Shown piece by piece: positions 7,818 through 16,895 of a DNA stretch of 64,000 bases. The translations under genes were made by a program, and so were the position numbers. Source of the stretch: Gulosibacter macacae (lineage in GTDB: Bacteria > Actinomycetota > Actinomycetes > Actinomycetales > Microbacteriaceae); NCBI RefSeq assembly GCF_003865375.1, contig NZ_RQVS01000001.1, positions 186,001 through 250,000 of the forward strand. The letters are read 5' to 3'. A model generated the notes under the pieces. The model searched no databases and had not been told where the DNA came from. It saw nothing but the letters and a program-made list of their open reading frames with translations. Each line of letters starts with the position of its first letter. Position 1 is the stretch's first letter.

Positions 7818-9986
7818 ATGGCGTCGAAAAAACGCTCCCGCGTGCAACACCACCAGGGCCACCGCAAGCGCGCGGCGGTCGACAACACCGGTGTGATCCC
7901 GCAGCTCGCGAAAGCCGCCCGCGAAGTCGAGGCGGCCGCGGTTCGCGGGCGCATTTCGCCGGCAAATCGCACGAAGTTCCAGGTTGTGGCGCTCCTCATG
8001 CGTGAAGAACGCGCCCGCCTAAAGACGAGCGCAGACGTGAGCGATAGCGAGCGCAATGAGTCGATGAAGCGGCTCGACGGTCTCGCCGCGATTCTCGCGA
8101 AGACTGCCGCGCGTGACACCTCGCTGATTGACCTCCTCAAGGCTGAGGCGCCGACGACGCCGCAGGCGCGGGCGCTGCGCAAGCAGATGCTCTTCGCGGG
8201 CGGTGTCGACATGGTCGTCGACGACGAACCGACGCCCGAACCCGAGCCCATCGTTGCCAAGCTGCCTGAGGCGATTCGCGAGCGTCAGGTGCTACCGACG
8301 AGTGTGAAAACTCGAGTGCGCTCCTCGCCGTTCCTCGCCCCGAAGCTCGAGAATCTGCGTCCGCACATCCCGCACTACTCGCGCCTGCACGATTGGGAGT
8401 TGCTCGGTCCCATCCTCAAGGCGTTCGAAACCGGTGCCGGTGGGGGAGCTGCCTCAATGGAGCTTCCGCAACCGCCGCGCTTTGACCGCGTCGCGCCGGC
8501 TGGTCGTGAACTCATGCCGCACCAGGCCGCGCTCGTCGAGTCGGTGCGCCAGGGCCACCGCCAGTTCCTCCTTGCTGATGAGCCGGGTCTCGGCAAGACC
8601 GCGCAATCGGTGCTCGCCGCATCCGTTGCCGATGCCTACCCGCTCCTGTGCGTGGTGCCGAACGTCGTCAAGACAAACTGGGCGCAGGAAGTCGAGCGCT
8701 GGACACCTGGCCGCCGCGCCACGGTGATCAGTGGCGATGGCGAAGATGTCGACGCGTTCGCTGATGTGTTCATCGTCAACTACGAGATCCTCGACCGACA
8801 CATTGGCTGGCTGCGCCGAATTGGTTTCCGCGGCATGGTCGTGGATGAAGCCCACTTCATCAAGAATCTGCAATCGCAGCGCTCACGCCTCGTGATGGAA
8901 CTCGCGAACTCGATTCGCGCACACGTTCCGGGTGACGAGCCTCTGCTTATGGCGCTGACCGGTACGCCGCTCATCAACGACGTCGAAGACTTCCGGGCCA
9001 TCTGGCAGTTCCTCGGTTGGGTTGAGGCGAGCGGCAATGAGAGCGGCGTTGAGTTCCGGCCCTCGCAAGAGCTGCTTGATCGCTTGGATGCGACGGGTCT
9101 CGTGCCCTCCGACCCGGGCTTCCTCGCCGCCGCGCGTCGCGCGGTGATCGATATGGGCATTGTGCGTCGCCGCAAAATTGACGTCGCCACCTCGCTGCCC
9201 TCAAAGCGCATCATCGACATGCCGATCGAGCTCGACACCGAGGAGGGCGCATCCATTCGCCGTGCCGAGCAGCTCCTCGTCGCGCGCCTGCTCGCACGCT
9301 ACGACCGGATGCTCGCCGCGGCCGACTTGGCCCCGGGCACGATCGATCTCGCCCGCATCCGGATGCTCGCGCGTCACGAAGTCGAGGAATCGAAGGCGTC
9401 GAGCTCGGGCGATTCGATCTTCAAGATGCTCCACCGCATCGGTGTTGCGAAATCGCAGCTCGCTGCCGAATACGCGGCGCAGCTCGCACACTCGGTGGGC
9501 AAGGTCGTCTACTTCGCCAAGCATGTTGAGGCGATGGATCGCGCCGAGGCCACGTTTGCGGCCGAGGGGGTGCGTTCGGTGTCGATTCGCGGCGATCAAT
9601 CAACTGCCGCGCGCGATCGCGCCATCGAGGCCTTCCAGACCGATCCTGAGGTGCAAGTCATCGTCTGTTCGCTCATGGCTGCTGGCGTCGGCATCAACCT
9701 GCAGGTCGCGAGCGATGTGGTGCTCGCCGAACTCAGCTGGACCGCCGCTGAGCAGACGCAGGCAATCGACCGCGTGCACCGCATCGGTCAGGAGGCCCCG
9801 GTGACCGCCTGGCGCATCCTTGCCTCGCAGACCATCGACGGTCACGTTGCCGAGCTCATCGACTCGAAGCAGGGGCTCGCGGCGCGTGCACTCGAGGGCA
9901 CCGACGCGGGCGAGCAGCTCAGCGACGATATCCAGGTCGAAGCGCTCGTGCAGCTTGTGCTCGAGGGGCTACAGAAGCGTCGCTAG
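7818..9986 (+). CDS. SNF2-family DEAD/DEAH helicase-like ATPase
   Basis: This encodes 722 residues. ATG 7818 follows GAAGGAGACGC, a strong ribosome-binding site; the frame is open 42 nt further. The first ~230 residues are basic and then acidic and Pro-rich (PTPEPEP), without a recognised domain. The SNF2 core follows: DEPGLGKT (Walker A, 254-261), DEAH (343-346), ALTGTP (379-384), and the C-terminal helicase lobe with AGVGINLQ and QAIDRVHRIGQ (648-658). This resembles single-subunit SNF2 translocases used in DNA repair or remodelling such as the HepA/SMARCAL1 type, but without their accessory domains. The zinc-binding SWIM domain is absent. It interrupts the ribF-rpsO interval. Substrate unknown. 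Confidence 0.9.
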   Translation: MASKKRSRVQHHQGHRKRAAVDNTGVIPQLAKAAREVEAAAVRGRISPANRTKFQVVALLMREERARLKTSADVSDSERNESMKRLDGLAAILAKTAARDTSLIDLLKAEAPTTPQARALRKQMLFAGGVDMVVDDEPTPEPEPIVAKLPEAIRERQVLPTSVKTRVRSSPFLAPKLENLRPHIPHYSRLHDWELLGPILKAFETGAGGGAASMELPQPPRFDRVAPAGRELMPHQAALVESVRQGHRQFLLADEPGLGKTAQSVLAASVADAYPLLCVVPNVVKTNWAQEVERWTPGRRATVISGDGEDVDAFADVFIVNYEILDRHIGWLRRIGFRGMVVDEAHFIKNLQSQRSRLVMELANSIRAHVPGDEPLLMALTGTPLINDVEDFRAIWQFLGWVEASGNESGVEFRPSQELLDRLDATGLVPSDPGFLAAARRAVIDMGIVRRRKIDVATSLPSKRIIDMPIELDTEEGASIRRAEQLLVARLLARYDRMLAAADLAPGTIDLARIRMLARHEVEESKASSSGDSIFKMLHRIGVAKSQLAAEYAAQLAHSVGKVVYFAKHVEAMDRAEATFAAEGVRSVSIRGDQSTAARDRAIEAFQTDPEVQVIVCSLMAAGVGINLQVASDVVLAELSWTAAEQTQAIDRVHRIGQEAPVTAWRILASQTIDGHVAELIDSKQGLAARALEGTDAGEQLSDDIQVEALVQLVLEGLQKRR

Positions 9987-10005
9987 ACGCGAGAAAAATT
10001 GCCTG

Positions 10006-10040
10006 GTGGATGCGGTGTTCTTTGTTGGCACCGCATCCAC
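10006..10040 (+). terminator. Hairpin terminator after SNF2 helicase gene
   Basis: A perfect 12-bp stem (GTGGATGCGGTG with its complement) and an 11-nt loop start 20 nt after the stop codon. Confidence 0.6.
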
Positions 10041-10155
10041 TGTCATAGACGGCGGAATACTCGCTCAAGTGGCTGAAAACGAACGCTATTCACCGTATGA
10101 TGGTCGCGACGTGTGGCAATGATGCTGCCCAGAACAACGCAGGAGAGGCGACCAG

Positions 10156-11652
10156 ATGACGCAGGCGCAAGAGTTTCGTATCGAACGCGACTCGATCGGT
10201 GAGATGGAGATTCCCGCAACCGCGTACTGGGGGGTGAATACCGCCCGTGCCGTGGAGAACTTCGACATCGCGCGCCGCCCGATCAGCGTCTATGCCGATT
10301 TCATTGTCGCGCTTGCGCAGGTGAAGCAGGCCGCCTGCCGCGCCAACGTCGACATCGGTGTGCTCGACCCCGAGATCGCCAAGTACATCGACCAGGCCTG
10401 CCAGGATGTCATCAACGGCAAACTGCACGACCAGTTCATCGTCGGTGTGATTCAGGGTGGTGCCGGCACCTCCTCGAACATGAATGCCAACGAGGTCATC
10501 GCGAACCGCGCGCTCGAACTCGCCGGCCGCCCCTTCGGTGACTACGGCTTCATCTCGCCGAACGACCACGTCAATATGTCGCAGTCGACGAACGACGCCT
10601 ATCCGACGGCTGTCAAGCTCGGCCTCGTTCACTCGATGAACAACCTCATCGCCGAGCACGAACTGCTCCAGGATGCCTTTAACAAGAAGGGCGAGGAGTT
10701 CAAGACCATCCTCAAGGTCGGCCGCACGCAGATGCAGGATGCTGTGCCGATGACCCTCGGTCAGGAGTTCCACGGCTTCGCCACCACGAGCGGCGAAGAC
10801 ATTCAGCGCCTGCGCGAGGTGCTGCCGCTGTTGCTCGAGGTGAACCTCGGCGCCACGGCCATCGGCACCGGAATCAACGCCCACCCGGGCTACGCCGAGT
10901 CGATCATTCGCCACCTGCGCGACATCTCGGGCTTCCAGCAGCTCGTCACCGCCCACGACCTCATCGAGGCGACGAGTGACACGGGCGTCTTCATGTCGGT
11001 GTCGAGCGTGATGAAGCGCGCGGCGATGAAGCTGTCGAAGATCTGCAACGACCTGCGTCTGCTCTCGTCGGGTCCGCAGGCCGGCCTCGGTGAGATCAAC
11101 CTGCCTGCTCGTCAGGCCGGTTCGTCGATCATGCCTGGCAAGGTTAACCCGGTTATTCCTGAGGCGGTCTCGCAGGTTGCCTTCGCAATCGTCGGGTCTG
11201 ACGTCACCGTGTCTTTCGCTTCCGAGGCCGGTCAGCTGCAGCTCAACGCCTTTGAGCCGGTCATGATGCACGTGCTCATGCAGAACTCGACCTGGCTGCG
11301 CCGCGCCATGTGCACCCTGCGCGTCAACTGTGTCAACGGCATCACTGCAAACGCCGAAAAGACCGAGGCGCAAGTTGCCGCCTCGATCGGCCTGGTGACC
11401 GCGCTCAACCCGCTCATCGGTTACACCGCCGCCTCGGCGATCGCGAAGCGCGCACAGAAGACCGGCGAGAACGTCGGCGACATTGCCGTCGAAGAGGGCC
11501 TCCTCACTCGCGAGCAGGTCACCGAGATGCTCCGCCCCGAGTCACTCGCGGGCAAGCTTCCCGACAGCACCTCGATTCGGATGCTCACCGACGCCGAGAT
11601 CGCTGAGCAGGAGCGCAAGATCAACTCGCTCGACTCAAGCGAACTCGCCTAG
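10156..11652 (+). CDS. aspA: Aspartate ammonia-lyase
   Basis: This encodes 498 residues, slightly longer than E. coli AspA. The enzyme deaminates L-aspartate to fumarate and ammonium. The whole protein aligns with AspA rather than fumarase C: GGAGTSSNMNANEV, STNDAYPT, GRTQMQDAVPMTLGQEF, LLEVNLGATAIGTG, LIEATSDTG and the superfamily signature GSSIMPGKVNP near residue 322 carrying the catalytic-loop Ser. The signature has GK, more often seen in fumarases, where E. coli AspA has AK. CAGGAGAGG at 10140-10148 is the ribosome-binding site. A TATGAT hexamer at 10096-10101 may be the -10. It stands alone, bounded by hairpins on both sides. A fumarase activity in addition cannot be excluded from sequence. 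Confidence 0.92.
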   Translation: MTQAQEFRIERDSIGEMEIPATAYWGVNTARAVENFDIARRPISVYADFIVALAQVKQAACRANVDIGVLDPEIAKYIDQACQDVINGKLHDQFIVGVIQGGAGTSSNMNANEVIANRALELAGRPFGDYGFISPNDHVNMSQSTNDAYPTAVKLGLVHSMNNLIAEHELLQDAFNKKGEEFKTILKVGRTQMQDAVPMTLGQEFHGFATTSGEDIQRLREVLPLLLEVNLGATAIGTGINAHPGYAESIIRHLRDISGFQQLVTAHDLIEATSDTGVFMSVSSVMKRAAMKLSKICNDLRLLSSGPQAGLGEINLPARQAGSSIMPGKVNPVIPEAVSQVAFAIVGSDVTVSFASEAGQLQLNAFEPVMMHVLMQNSTWLRRAMCTLRVNCVNGITANAEKTEAQVAASIGLVTALNPLIGYTAASAIAKRAQKTGENVGDIAVEEGLLTREQVTEMLRPESLAGKLPDSTSIRMLTDAEIAEQERKINSLDSSELA

Positions 11653-11679
11653 TGAGCGAAACGATGGGCTAGCCCACGA

Positions 11680-11722
11680 AACGAATGCGACTCCGCACCT
11701 TAGGTGCGGAGTCGCATTCGTT
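11680..11722. terminator. Bidirectional hairpin terminator between aspA and YtxH-like gene
   Basis: A 21-nt arm (AACGAATGCGACTCCGCACCT) is followed by one base and its exact complement, giving a stem of about 19 bp with a 5-nt loop between convergent genes. Confidence 0.75.
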
Positions 11723-11744
11723 GTAGGGCGAATCGGCGTTTCGC

Positions 11745-12224
11745 CTATTCGCGAAGATTGCGCTCGTCAGCGTGGCCCTCGTCGATCATTTCGTCATGCT
11801 CGGTCGCGAGGTCATCGAGCGATTGCTCACGCAAATCGCCGACCGCGATGAGGTTCTGCGCCTGCTTTTCGAGATTGCGTTCGACGGCGTCGTCGAAGCG
11901 CTCACGATTGCGTTCGACAACCTCGTCAATGCTCTCGCCGATTTCTTCGTAGCGCCGCTTGAGGTCTTCGCGCAACGATTCGGTCGTGTGCACCAATCGG
12001 GTCGGCAGTTCGCGTGATTGCTCGCTGATGGTGCCGGTGAGTCGGGCGATGCTGTCGGAAGCATCGTCGAGACGCGACTGGGCAAACTCACCCGCGCGCT
12101 TAGCGGTATCGGATTGGGCGACCTTCTTTGTGACCTCGACGATCTGGTCGTAGCGCTCACGCCCGGCACGGGCACCAAGCACAAATCCCGCTCCAAGACC
12201 GACGACAAACATCACTCGCTTCAT
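11745..12224 (-). CDS. YtxH-like small membrane-anchored protein
   Basis: This encodes 159 residues. It begins MKRVMFVVGLGAGFVLGARAG, a single membrane segment with the Gly-rich LGARAGRERYDQI start typical of actinobacterial YtxH-like proteins. The remaining ~130 residues are charged (E, R, D rich) and likely form a long coiled coil. I took the ATG at 12224; a TTG three codons earlier is possible. The gene is monocistronic and convergent with aspA, and divergent from the PrsW gene. No enzymatic function is expected. Confidence 0.8.
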   Translation of the reverse strand: MKRVMFVVGLGAGFVLGARAGRERYDQIVEVTKKVAQSDTAKRAGEFAQSRLDDASDSIARLTGTISEQSRELPTRLVHTTESLREDLKRRYEEIGESIDEVVERNRERFDDAVERNLEKQAQNLIAVGDLREQSLDDLATEHDEMIDEGHADERNLRE

Positions 12225-12346
12225 GGCTACCAATCTATCTGGTGGACTCGGGCGTCCACTGTGTCACGCACCAGGCGGTGGGGGACTACCCTGGTGGGCA
12301 CGCGTCGGCCCAGTCTGGTCTGCCGCGGTGACGTGAAAGCGAATGA

Positions 12347-13558
12347 ATGAGCATTACCGACGACGCACGCGCGCGAGTTCGACGGGCACGCGGCCGGGCC
12401 CGGCGCGCGCCCATCGCGTGGATCGCGGCAGTCGGGTTCTTCGTGCTGGTCGCCCTCATCGTGGTTGGCTGGCTACTCATCACCTGGAAAGTCGATGCGG
12501 TGGTCATGGCGATTCCGGCGCTCATTCCGCTTGGCATCGTGCTCGCCGCAGTGCACTGGCTTGATCGCTGGGAACCAGAACCGCCCATGCTGCTCGTGTT
12601 CTGTGCGGCGTACGGGGCGGGTGCGTCAGTGGTGGGCACGCTCATCACCGGCAACTTCCTCCTCGGGGTGGCCTCGAACTACATCGAGGACCAGAAAGAC
12701 GTCAATGCCTTCTCGGTGCTCGTGCAGGGGCCAATCACCGAAGAAGTGATCAAGGGCATCGGCATCCTGCTCATCCTCCTCATTGCCCGACGCGAACTTG
12801 ATGGGCCGCTCGACGGCTTCATCTATGCCGCGGTAATCGGGGCGGGCTTCGCCTTCACTGAGAACGTCATCTACTTCGCCTCATCCGGTTCGACGGGCGT
12901 CGAATTCGTGTGGTTGCTCGTTGTGCGCTGCATCCTCTCGCCGTTCGCGCACGCGCTGTTCACCGGCGTGTATGGGGCCGCAATCGGTTGGGCCGCACGC
13001 CGCCGTGATCTCTGGCGATTCCTGGCATTCGGTGCCGCGGGCCTGGTGGGTGCCATCCTCATGCACGCCTTCTGGAACGGTGGCAGCGTGCTCGTCTTGC
13101 CCCTCATTGGCGTGGATCCGAGCAATCCATTCGGCTGGATCATCTACTACCTCGTCTTCCAGGTGCCGCTCTTTGGGCTGGCAGCCTGGGCGCTCATCCG
13201 TCTGCAAGATCACGACCTCGAAGTCATTCGATTTCGGCTGGATGAGTACCGTCGCGCGGGTTGGTTCACGAATGGCGAAGTGCGCATGATCACCGAGTGG
13301 GACGCGCGTCGCGCTGCAATCAAGTGGGGCCGCCTGCAGCCGGGTGAAGTTGATCGCGCCATGCGTGGATTCATCAACGATGCCACCCGACTCGCATTTG
13401 CTCGAGAACACGCATCGGTCGACAAGAAAGACCCGCGTCGCCGCGAAATCGAGAAAGAACTGCTCGCGGCAACCCGCGAACACCGGCTCGTGCTCAATGC
13501 CTCACAGCAGGCGCGTAAAGCGAACCCCGAGGCCGATGTGAAACCATCGGACGCATGA
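12347..13558 (+). CDS. PrsW-family intramembrane metalloprotease
   Basis: This encodes 403 residues. A basic N-terminus is followed by about eight membrane segments between residues 22 and 290 and a soluble, charged C-terminal tail of about 110 residues. Family motifs are visible: PITEEVIKG with Glu132-Glu133, FAFTEN with Glu172, AHALFTG with His202, and HAFWN with His240, the predicted metal ligands. PrsW relatives cleave membrane-bound substrates such as anti-sigma factors, but no sigma/anti-sigma pair is nearby. The ribosome-binding site is weak. The stop overlaps the FKBP start (ATGA), so both are co-translated. The tail is longer than in Bacillus PrsW. Confidence 0.9.
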   Translation: MSITDDARARVRRARGRARRAPIAWIAAVGFFVLVALIVVGWLLITWKVDAVVMAIPALIPLGIVLAAVHWLDRWEPEPPMLLVFCAAYGAGASVVGTLITGNFLLGVASNYIEDQKDVNAFSVLVQGPITEEVIKGIGILLILLIARRELDGPLDGFIYAAVIGAGFAFTENVIYFASSGSTGVEFVWLLVVRCILSPFAHALFTGVYGAAIGWAARRRDLWRFLAFGAAGLVGAILMHAFWNGGSVLVLPLIGVDPSNPFGWIIYYLVFQVPLFGLAAWALIRLQDHDLEVIRFRLDEYRRAGWFTNGEVRMITEWDARRAAIKWGRLQPGEVDRAMRGFINDATRLAFAREHASVDKKDPRRREIEKELLAATREHRLVLNASQQARKANPEADVKPSDA

Positions 13559-13923
13559 CTGAACTCCAGAAGCCTGAAATCGAATTTCCCGACGGCCCCG
13601 CGCCGACCGAACTTGTCATCGAAGACATCGTGATTGGTGACGGTGCTGAAGCCGTTGCTGGCGGTGTGGTCGACGTGCACTACGTCGGCGTTGACTACGA
13701 ATCGGGCGACGAGTTTGACTCGTCGTGGTCGCGTGGCGAGTCGGTCGAGTTTCCGCTTGGGATGCTCGTCAAGGGCTGGCAGCTCGGCATCCCCGGCATG
13801 AAGGTCGGCGGCCGTCGCAAGCTCATCTGCCCGCCGGCACTTGCCTACGGTGAGGCTGGTATGGGCCACCCGCTCTCGGGCCGCACGCTTATCTTCGTCA
13901 TCGACCTGCTCGGCGCGAAGTAG
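13555..13923 (+). CDS. FKBP-type peptidyl-prolyl cis-trans isomerase
   Basis: This encodes 122 residues, a single FKBP domain without signal peptide, so cytoplasmic. It has VHYVG, a SGDEFDSSW segment, VKGWQLGIPGMKVGGRRKL, PPALAYGE and LIFVIDLLG, matching the FKBP active-site pocket. It catalyses Xaa-Pro bond isomerisation. The 4-nt overlap with the PrsW-type protease gene suggests coupled expression. It lies directly upstream of the rpsO promoter region. Confidence 0.95.
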   Translation: MTELQKPEIEFPDGPAPTELVIEDIVIGDGAEAVAGGVVDVHYVGVDYESGDEFDSSWSRGESVEFPLGMLVKGWQLGIPGMKVGGRRKLICPPALAYGEAGMGHPLSGRTLIFVIDLLGAK

Positions 13924-14055
13924 TTCGGGGCGGGGCCGTATCTAGTTGCGCCGGAGTGCGCTATAGTTGTCAGGTTGCCGTGAAATCGGCCGCGGATAGA
14001 GAGAGTCGCCACACCCGTGGAAGACGCCGCGCAGCGAACGAAGGGAAACCTGCCA

Positions 14056-14325
14056 ATGGCACTGAACGCCGAAGCAAAGAAGTCGATCATCGCCGAATAT
14101 GCCACCCACGAGGGTGACACCGGCAGCCCCGAGGTGCAGATTGCTCTGCTCACCGCTCGCATCAAGGAGCTCACCGAGCACCTGAAGGAGCACAAGCACG
14201 ACCACCACTCGCGTCGTGGACTGCTGCTCCTGGTTGGTCAGCGTCGCCGTCTGCTCAGCTACCTCACCGACGTGGACATCGCCCGCTACCGTAAGCTCAT
14301 CGAGCGTCTCGGTCTGCGCCGCTAG
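14056..14325 (+). CDS. rpsO: 30S ribosomal protein S15
   Basis: This encodes 89 residues, the standard length. S15 binds the central domain of 16S rRNA early in 30S assembly. It has the typical [33 protein letters not shown] and [13 protein letters not shown] blocks. ATG 14056 gives the conserved MALNAEAKK start. A TATAGT hexamer at 13962-13967 is the likely -10, giving a leader of about 85 nt that could contain an S15 autoregulatory structure, though I see no clear pseudoknot. A hairpin terminator follows. In most actinobacteria pnp comes next; here two metabolic genes intervene. Confidence 0.98.
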   Translation: MALNAEAKKSIIAEYATHEGDTGSPEVQIALLTARIKELTEHLKEHKHDHHSRRGLLLLVGQRRRLLSYLTDVDIARYRKLIERLGLRR

Positions 14326-14340
14326 TCGCACTGATTCACT

Positions 14341-14374
14341 CACGAAACCCCCGCATCCGTGTGGGGGTTTCGTG
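14341..14374 (+). terminator. rpsO hairpin terminator
   Basis: The stem CACGAAACCCCC/GGGGGTTTCGTG (12 bp, 10-nt loop) lies 16 nt after the rpsO stop. Confidence 0.8.
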
Positions 14375-14418
14375 CATTTCCTCGCGCCTGCACCGTCCGC
14401 GTGAATAGGATGGAAGAC

Positions 14419-15444
14419 ATGGCGACCAGCGCGAGTAAAGAGAAGACACCCGGTCAGGCCGCGAAAGAAGCGAGCTCGTTCACGACGCTCGATGAGATTC
14501 GTGCGTCCGATCAGAGCACGTATGTGATGAACCCCGTCGGGCTGCCCGATATGACGCCCGAAGTTGACGAACTTAACGAACTTCAGGGCAATACCGGTGG
14601 CGACCCCAACGCGTGGCGTCAGGGCTACCCCTACGACAAGAAGATGACCCGTCGGGTCTACGAGCGTCAGAAGCGCCTGCTCCAGATCGAATTGCTTAAG
14701 CTGCAGACGCACATCAAGGAGACCGGGCAGAAGCTCATCCTGGTGTTCGAAGGTCGAGATGCTGCCGGTAAGGGTGGCTCGATCAAGCGGTTCATGGAAC
14801 ACCTCAATCCGCGTGGTGCGCGCACGGTGGCGCTCGAAAAGCCCACTGAAAAAGAAGCTTCGCAGTGGTACTTCCAGCGCTACGTCACCCACCTGCCCTC
14901 GGCCGGTGAGATCGTGCTCTTCGACCGCTCCTGGTACAACCGTGCCGGCGTTGAACGCGTCATGGGGTACTGCACCCCGACCGAATACCTCGAGTTCACC
15001 CGCTCGGCACCCGAGTTTGAGCGGATGCTCGTGAACTCGGGCATCAAGATCGTGAAGTTTTGGTTCTCGGTCGGTCGAGCCGAGCAACTCTCGCGCTTCG
15101 CCTCGCGACGTGATGACCCAGTGCGCCAGTGGAAGCTGTCGCCGACCGACCTCGCCTCGCTTGACCGCTGGGACGACTACACGGCGGCCAAAGAAGCCAT
15201 GTTCTTCTACACCGACACCGGTGAGGCGCCGTGGATGGTGGTGAAGTCGAACGACAAGAAGCGGGCCCGCCTCGAGGCGATGCGTCACGTGCTCTCGCTC
15301 TACGACTACCCGAATAAGGACCGCCGCGTTGTCGGCACGCCCGACCCGAAGATTGTCGGCTCGCCGCGCGAGATCTACGACCAGGGCGAGCAACCTTCGG
15401 GCGAGTTCCCGCAGGTCAACCCGGGCGCACTCAGCGTCGAATAA
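14419..15444 (+). CDS. Polyphosphate kinase 2 family protein
   Basis: This encodes 341 residues from ATG 14419, which follows GGATGGAAG; ATG 14410 is an alternative. PPK2 enzymes transfer phosphate between polyphosphate and nucleotides. The P-loop is FEGRDAAGKGG (about 110-120), the Walker B/lid region is VLFDRSWYNRAGVE (167-179), and MEHLNPRGARTVAL and YFQRYV are typical PPK2 elements. An approximately 70-residue N-terminal extension precedes the catalytic domain. The subfamily (NDP- or NMP-phosphorylating) cannot be assigned by eye; length and GDPNAWRQ suggest the one-domain class. It is monocistronic between two hairpin terminators. Confidence 0.92.
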   Translation: MATSASKEKTPGQAAKEASSFTTLDEIRASDQSTYVMNPVGLPDMTPEVDELNELQGNTGGDPNAWRQGYPYDKKMTRRVYERQKRLLQIELLKLQTHIKETGQKLILVFEGRDAAGKGGSIKRFMEHLNPRGARTVALEKPTEKEASQWYFQRYVTHLPSAGEIVLFDRSWYNRAGVERVMGYCTPTEYLEFTRSAPEFERMLVNSGIKIVKFWFSVGRAEQLSRFASRRDDPVRQWKLSPTDLASLDRWDDYTAAKEAMFFYTDTGEAPWMVVKSNDKKRARLEAMRHVLSLYDYPNKDRRVVGTPDPKIVGSPREIYDQGEQPSGEFPQVNPGALSVE

Positions 15445-15471
15445 GTCCCGGCTGGCTCGAAGTATTACGTT

Positions 15472-15505
15472 GCGCGTCGGCTCCCGAGCGGGGGAGCCGA
15501 CGCGC
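15472..15505 (+). terminator. Hairpin terminator after PPK2 gene
   Basis: The stem GCGCGTCGGCTCCC with its exact complement (14 bp) lies 27 nt after the stop and before the metB-like gene. I see no SAM-type riboswitch features in the rest of the interval. Confidence 0.75.
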
Positions 15506-15553
15506 GATTACGTTGGTGCGCACCTCATCAATTGCCCATCGAAGGAGCGCGCT

Positions 15554-16759
15554 ATGTCTCAGATCACCACTCGGAACGAGTTTTCGAACGTGACCCGGGC
15601 TATGCGCGCGGGCATTGAAACCGACCCCACGCATGGCGCGGTGGTACCGCCGATCTACAACTCAACCAACTACACCTTCGCGGCGTTCGGCGAGCCGCGC
15701 GAGTTTGACTACACGCGCTCGGGCAACCCGACCCGTGCCCTTCTCGGTGAAGCGATCGCCGACCTCGAGGGTGGTGCTGGCGCCACCATTGTCGCCACCG
15801 GCATGGCGGCAATCTCGCTGCCAATTCTGGCGCTCCTCGCACCGGGCGATGTTGTCGCCTACCCGCACGACTGTTACGGCGGCACCTGGCGGCTGTTCGA
15901 ACAGCTCGCGGCGAAGGGCCACTTCCGCTTTGAAGCCGTTGACTTCAGCGACACGGATGCGGCGACGGCGCGAGTGCGCGAACTGCAGCCGAAGCTCGTT
16001 TGGCTCGAAACCCCGTCGAACCCGCTCCTGCGCATCACCGACATCGCCCCAATCGCCGACGCTGCTCACGAGGTAAACGCACTCGTCGCGGTCGACAACA
16101 CCTTTCTCACCCCGCTCGTGCAACGCCCGTTCGAACTCGGCGCCGATATCGTCGTGCACTCGGTGACGAAGTACCTCAACGGCCACTCGGATGTGGTGCA
16201 GGGTGCCACGGTCGCGAAGACTAAAGAGCACCACGAACAGTTCATCTGGTGGGCGAATGTGCTCGGCATCACCGCCTCGCCGGTCGATGCCCACTCGGTA
16301 CTGCGGGGCCTGCGCACGCTTGAGGTGCGAGTCGAGCGCCACCAGCGCAATGCTGCACAGCTGGCCGCAGCGCTCGTCGACCACCCGGCCCTTTCGGCCC
16401 TGCACTTCCCGGGCTTGGCAACGCATCCAGGTCACGAGATCGCCGCTCGCCAGCAGCACGGCTTCGGTGCCATGCTCTCGTTCGAACTGCGCGGCGGCGA
16501 AGAAGCGGCACGACGCTTCACCGAGCGGGTACGGCTGTTCAGCCTTGCCGAATCGCTTGGTGGCACCGAGTCGCTCATTGCGCATCCGGCCACGATGACG
16601 CATGCCTCGATGACGCCGCAGGCGCAGGCGGCCGCGGGGATCACCGGTGGACTCATCCGCGTGTCGGTCGGTATCGAGCCGATTGACGACCTCTCGCTCG
16701 ACCTCGTCGGCGCACTCGACGCGGTCGTTCCTGCCGAAGCGGGTCAAAGCGTCTATTAA
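15554..16759 (+). CDS. metB: Cystathionine gamma-synthase-type PLP enzyme
   Basis: This encodes 401 residues of the Cys/Met-metabolism PLP family. GAAGGAG at 15541-15547 supports ATG 15554. Visible are FDYTRSGNPTR, the VATGMAAI PLP-phosphate loop, LETPSNPL, VDNTF, and HSVTKYLNGHSDV with PLP-lysine K206. The SLGGTESLIAHPA region and an overall MetB-like length support cystathionine gamma-synthase, which condenses an O-acyl-homoserine with cysteine, or a closely related gamma-lyase; the two cannot be separated by eye. It stands alone upstream of pnp. No methionine-responsive leader was seen. Confidence 0.85.
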   Translation: MSQITTRNEFSNVTRAMRAGIETDPTHGAVVPPIYNSTNYTFAAFGEPREFDYTRSGNPTRALLGEAIADLEGGAGATIVATGMAAISLPILALLAPGDVVAYPHDCYGGTWRLFEQLAAKGHFRFEAVDFSDTDAATARVRELQPKLVWLETPSNPLLRITDIAPIADAAHEVNALVAVDNTFLTPLVQRPFELGADIVVHSVTKYLNGHSDVVQGATVAKTKEHHEQFIWWANVLGITASPVDAHSVLRGLRTLEVRVERHQRNAAQLAAALVDHPALSALHFPGLATHPGHEIAARQQHGFGAMLSFELRGGEEAARRFTERVRLFSLAESLGGTESLIAHPATMTHASMTPQAQAAAGITGGLIRVSVGIEPIDDLSLDLVGALDAVVPAEAGQSVY

Positions 16760-16772
16760 GGATGCTCCGCGC

Positions 16773-16778
16773 TAGGAT
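16773..16778 (+). promoter_or_regulatory. Possible pnp -10 hexamer (TAGGAT)
   Basis: TAGGAT lies 173 nt before the pnp start, implying a long leader. The -35 is not clear. Confidence 0.35.
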
Positions 16779-16895
16779 GGGGGAGTTCGTAACCATCCGC
16801 GCGCAACTCGGCATCTGCTGATTGTCGGTGGCGGTTCGCTGGACACCGTCGCAATCTCTGCCGCAGTGCCCGGAGTGCTCCTACTGATGGTCAGC

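Noticed and set aside
10097-10159. 20-codon ORF (with Asn and Asp codons) whose stop overlaps the aspA start
   Set aside because: A TATGAT hexamer at 10096-10101 overlaps its start codon, so the likely transcription start lies inside it. No ribosome-binding site is present. Not a credible leader peptide without mapped transcripts.
10090-11373. 427-codon open frame antisense to aspA
   Set aside because: Shadow of the aspA coding frame; it overlaps a gene with full-length family conservation and has no recognised domain.
13942-15393. 483-codon open frame antisense to rpsO and the PPK2 gene
   Set aside because: It runs through two conserved genes and a terminator hairpin on the opposite strand, so it cannot be a real gene.
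15445-15553. Possible SAM or methionine riboswitch before the metB-like gene
   Set aside because: The only strong structure is the 14-bp hairpin at 15472-15505, which is the PPK2 terminator. The remaining ~50 nt are too short for known SAM riboswitch classes.
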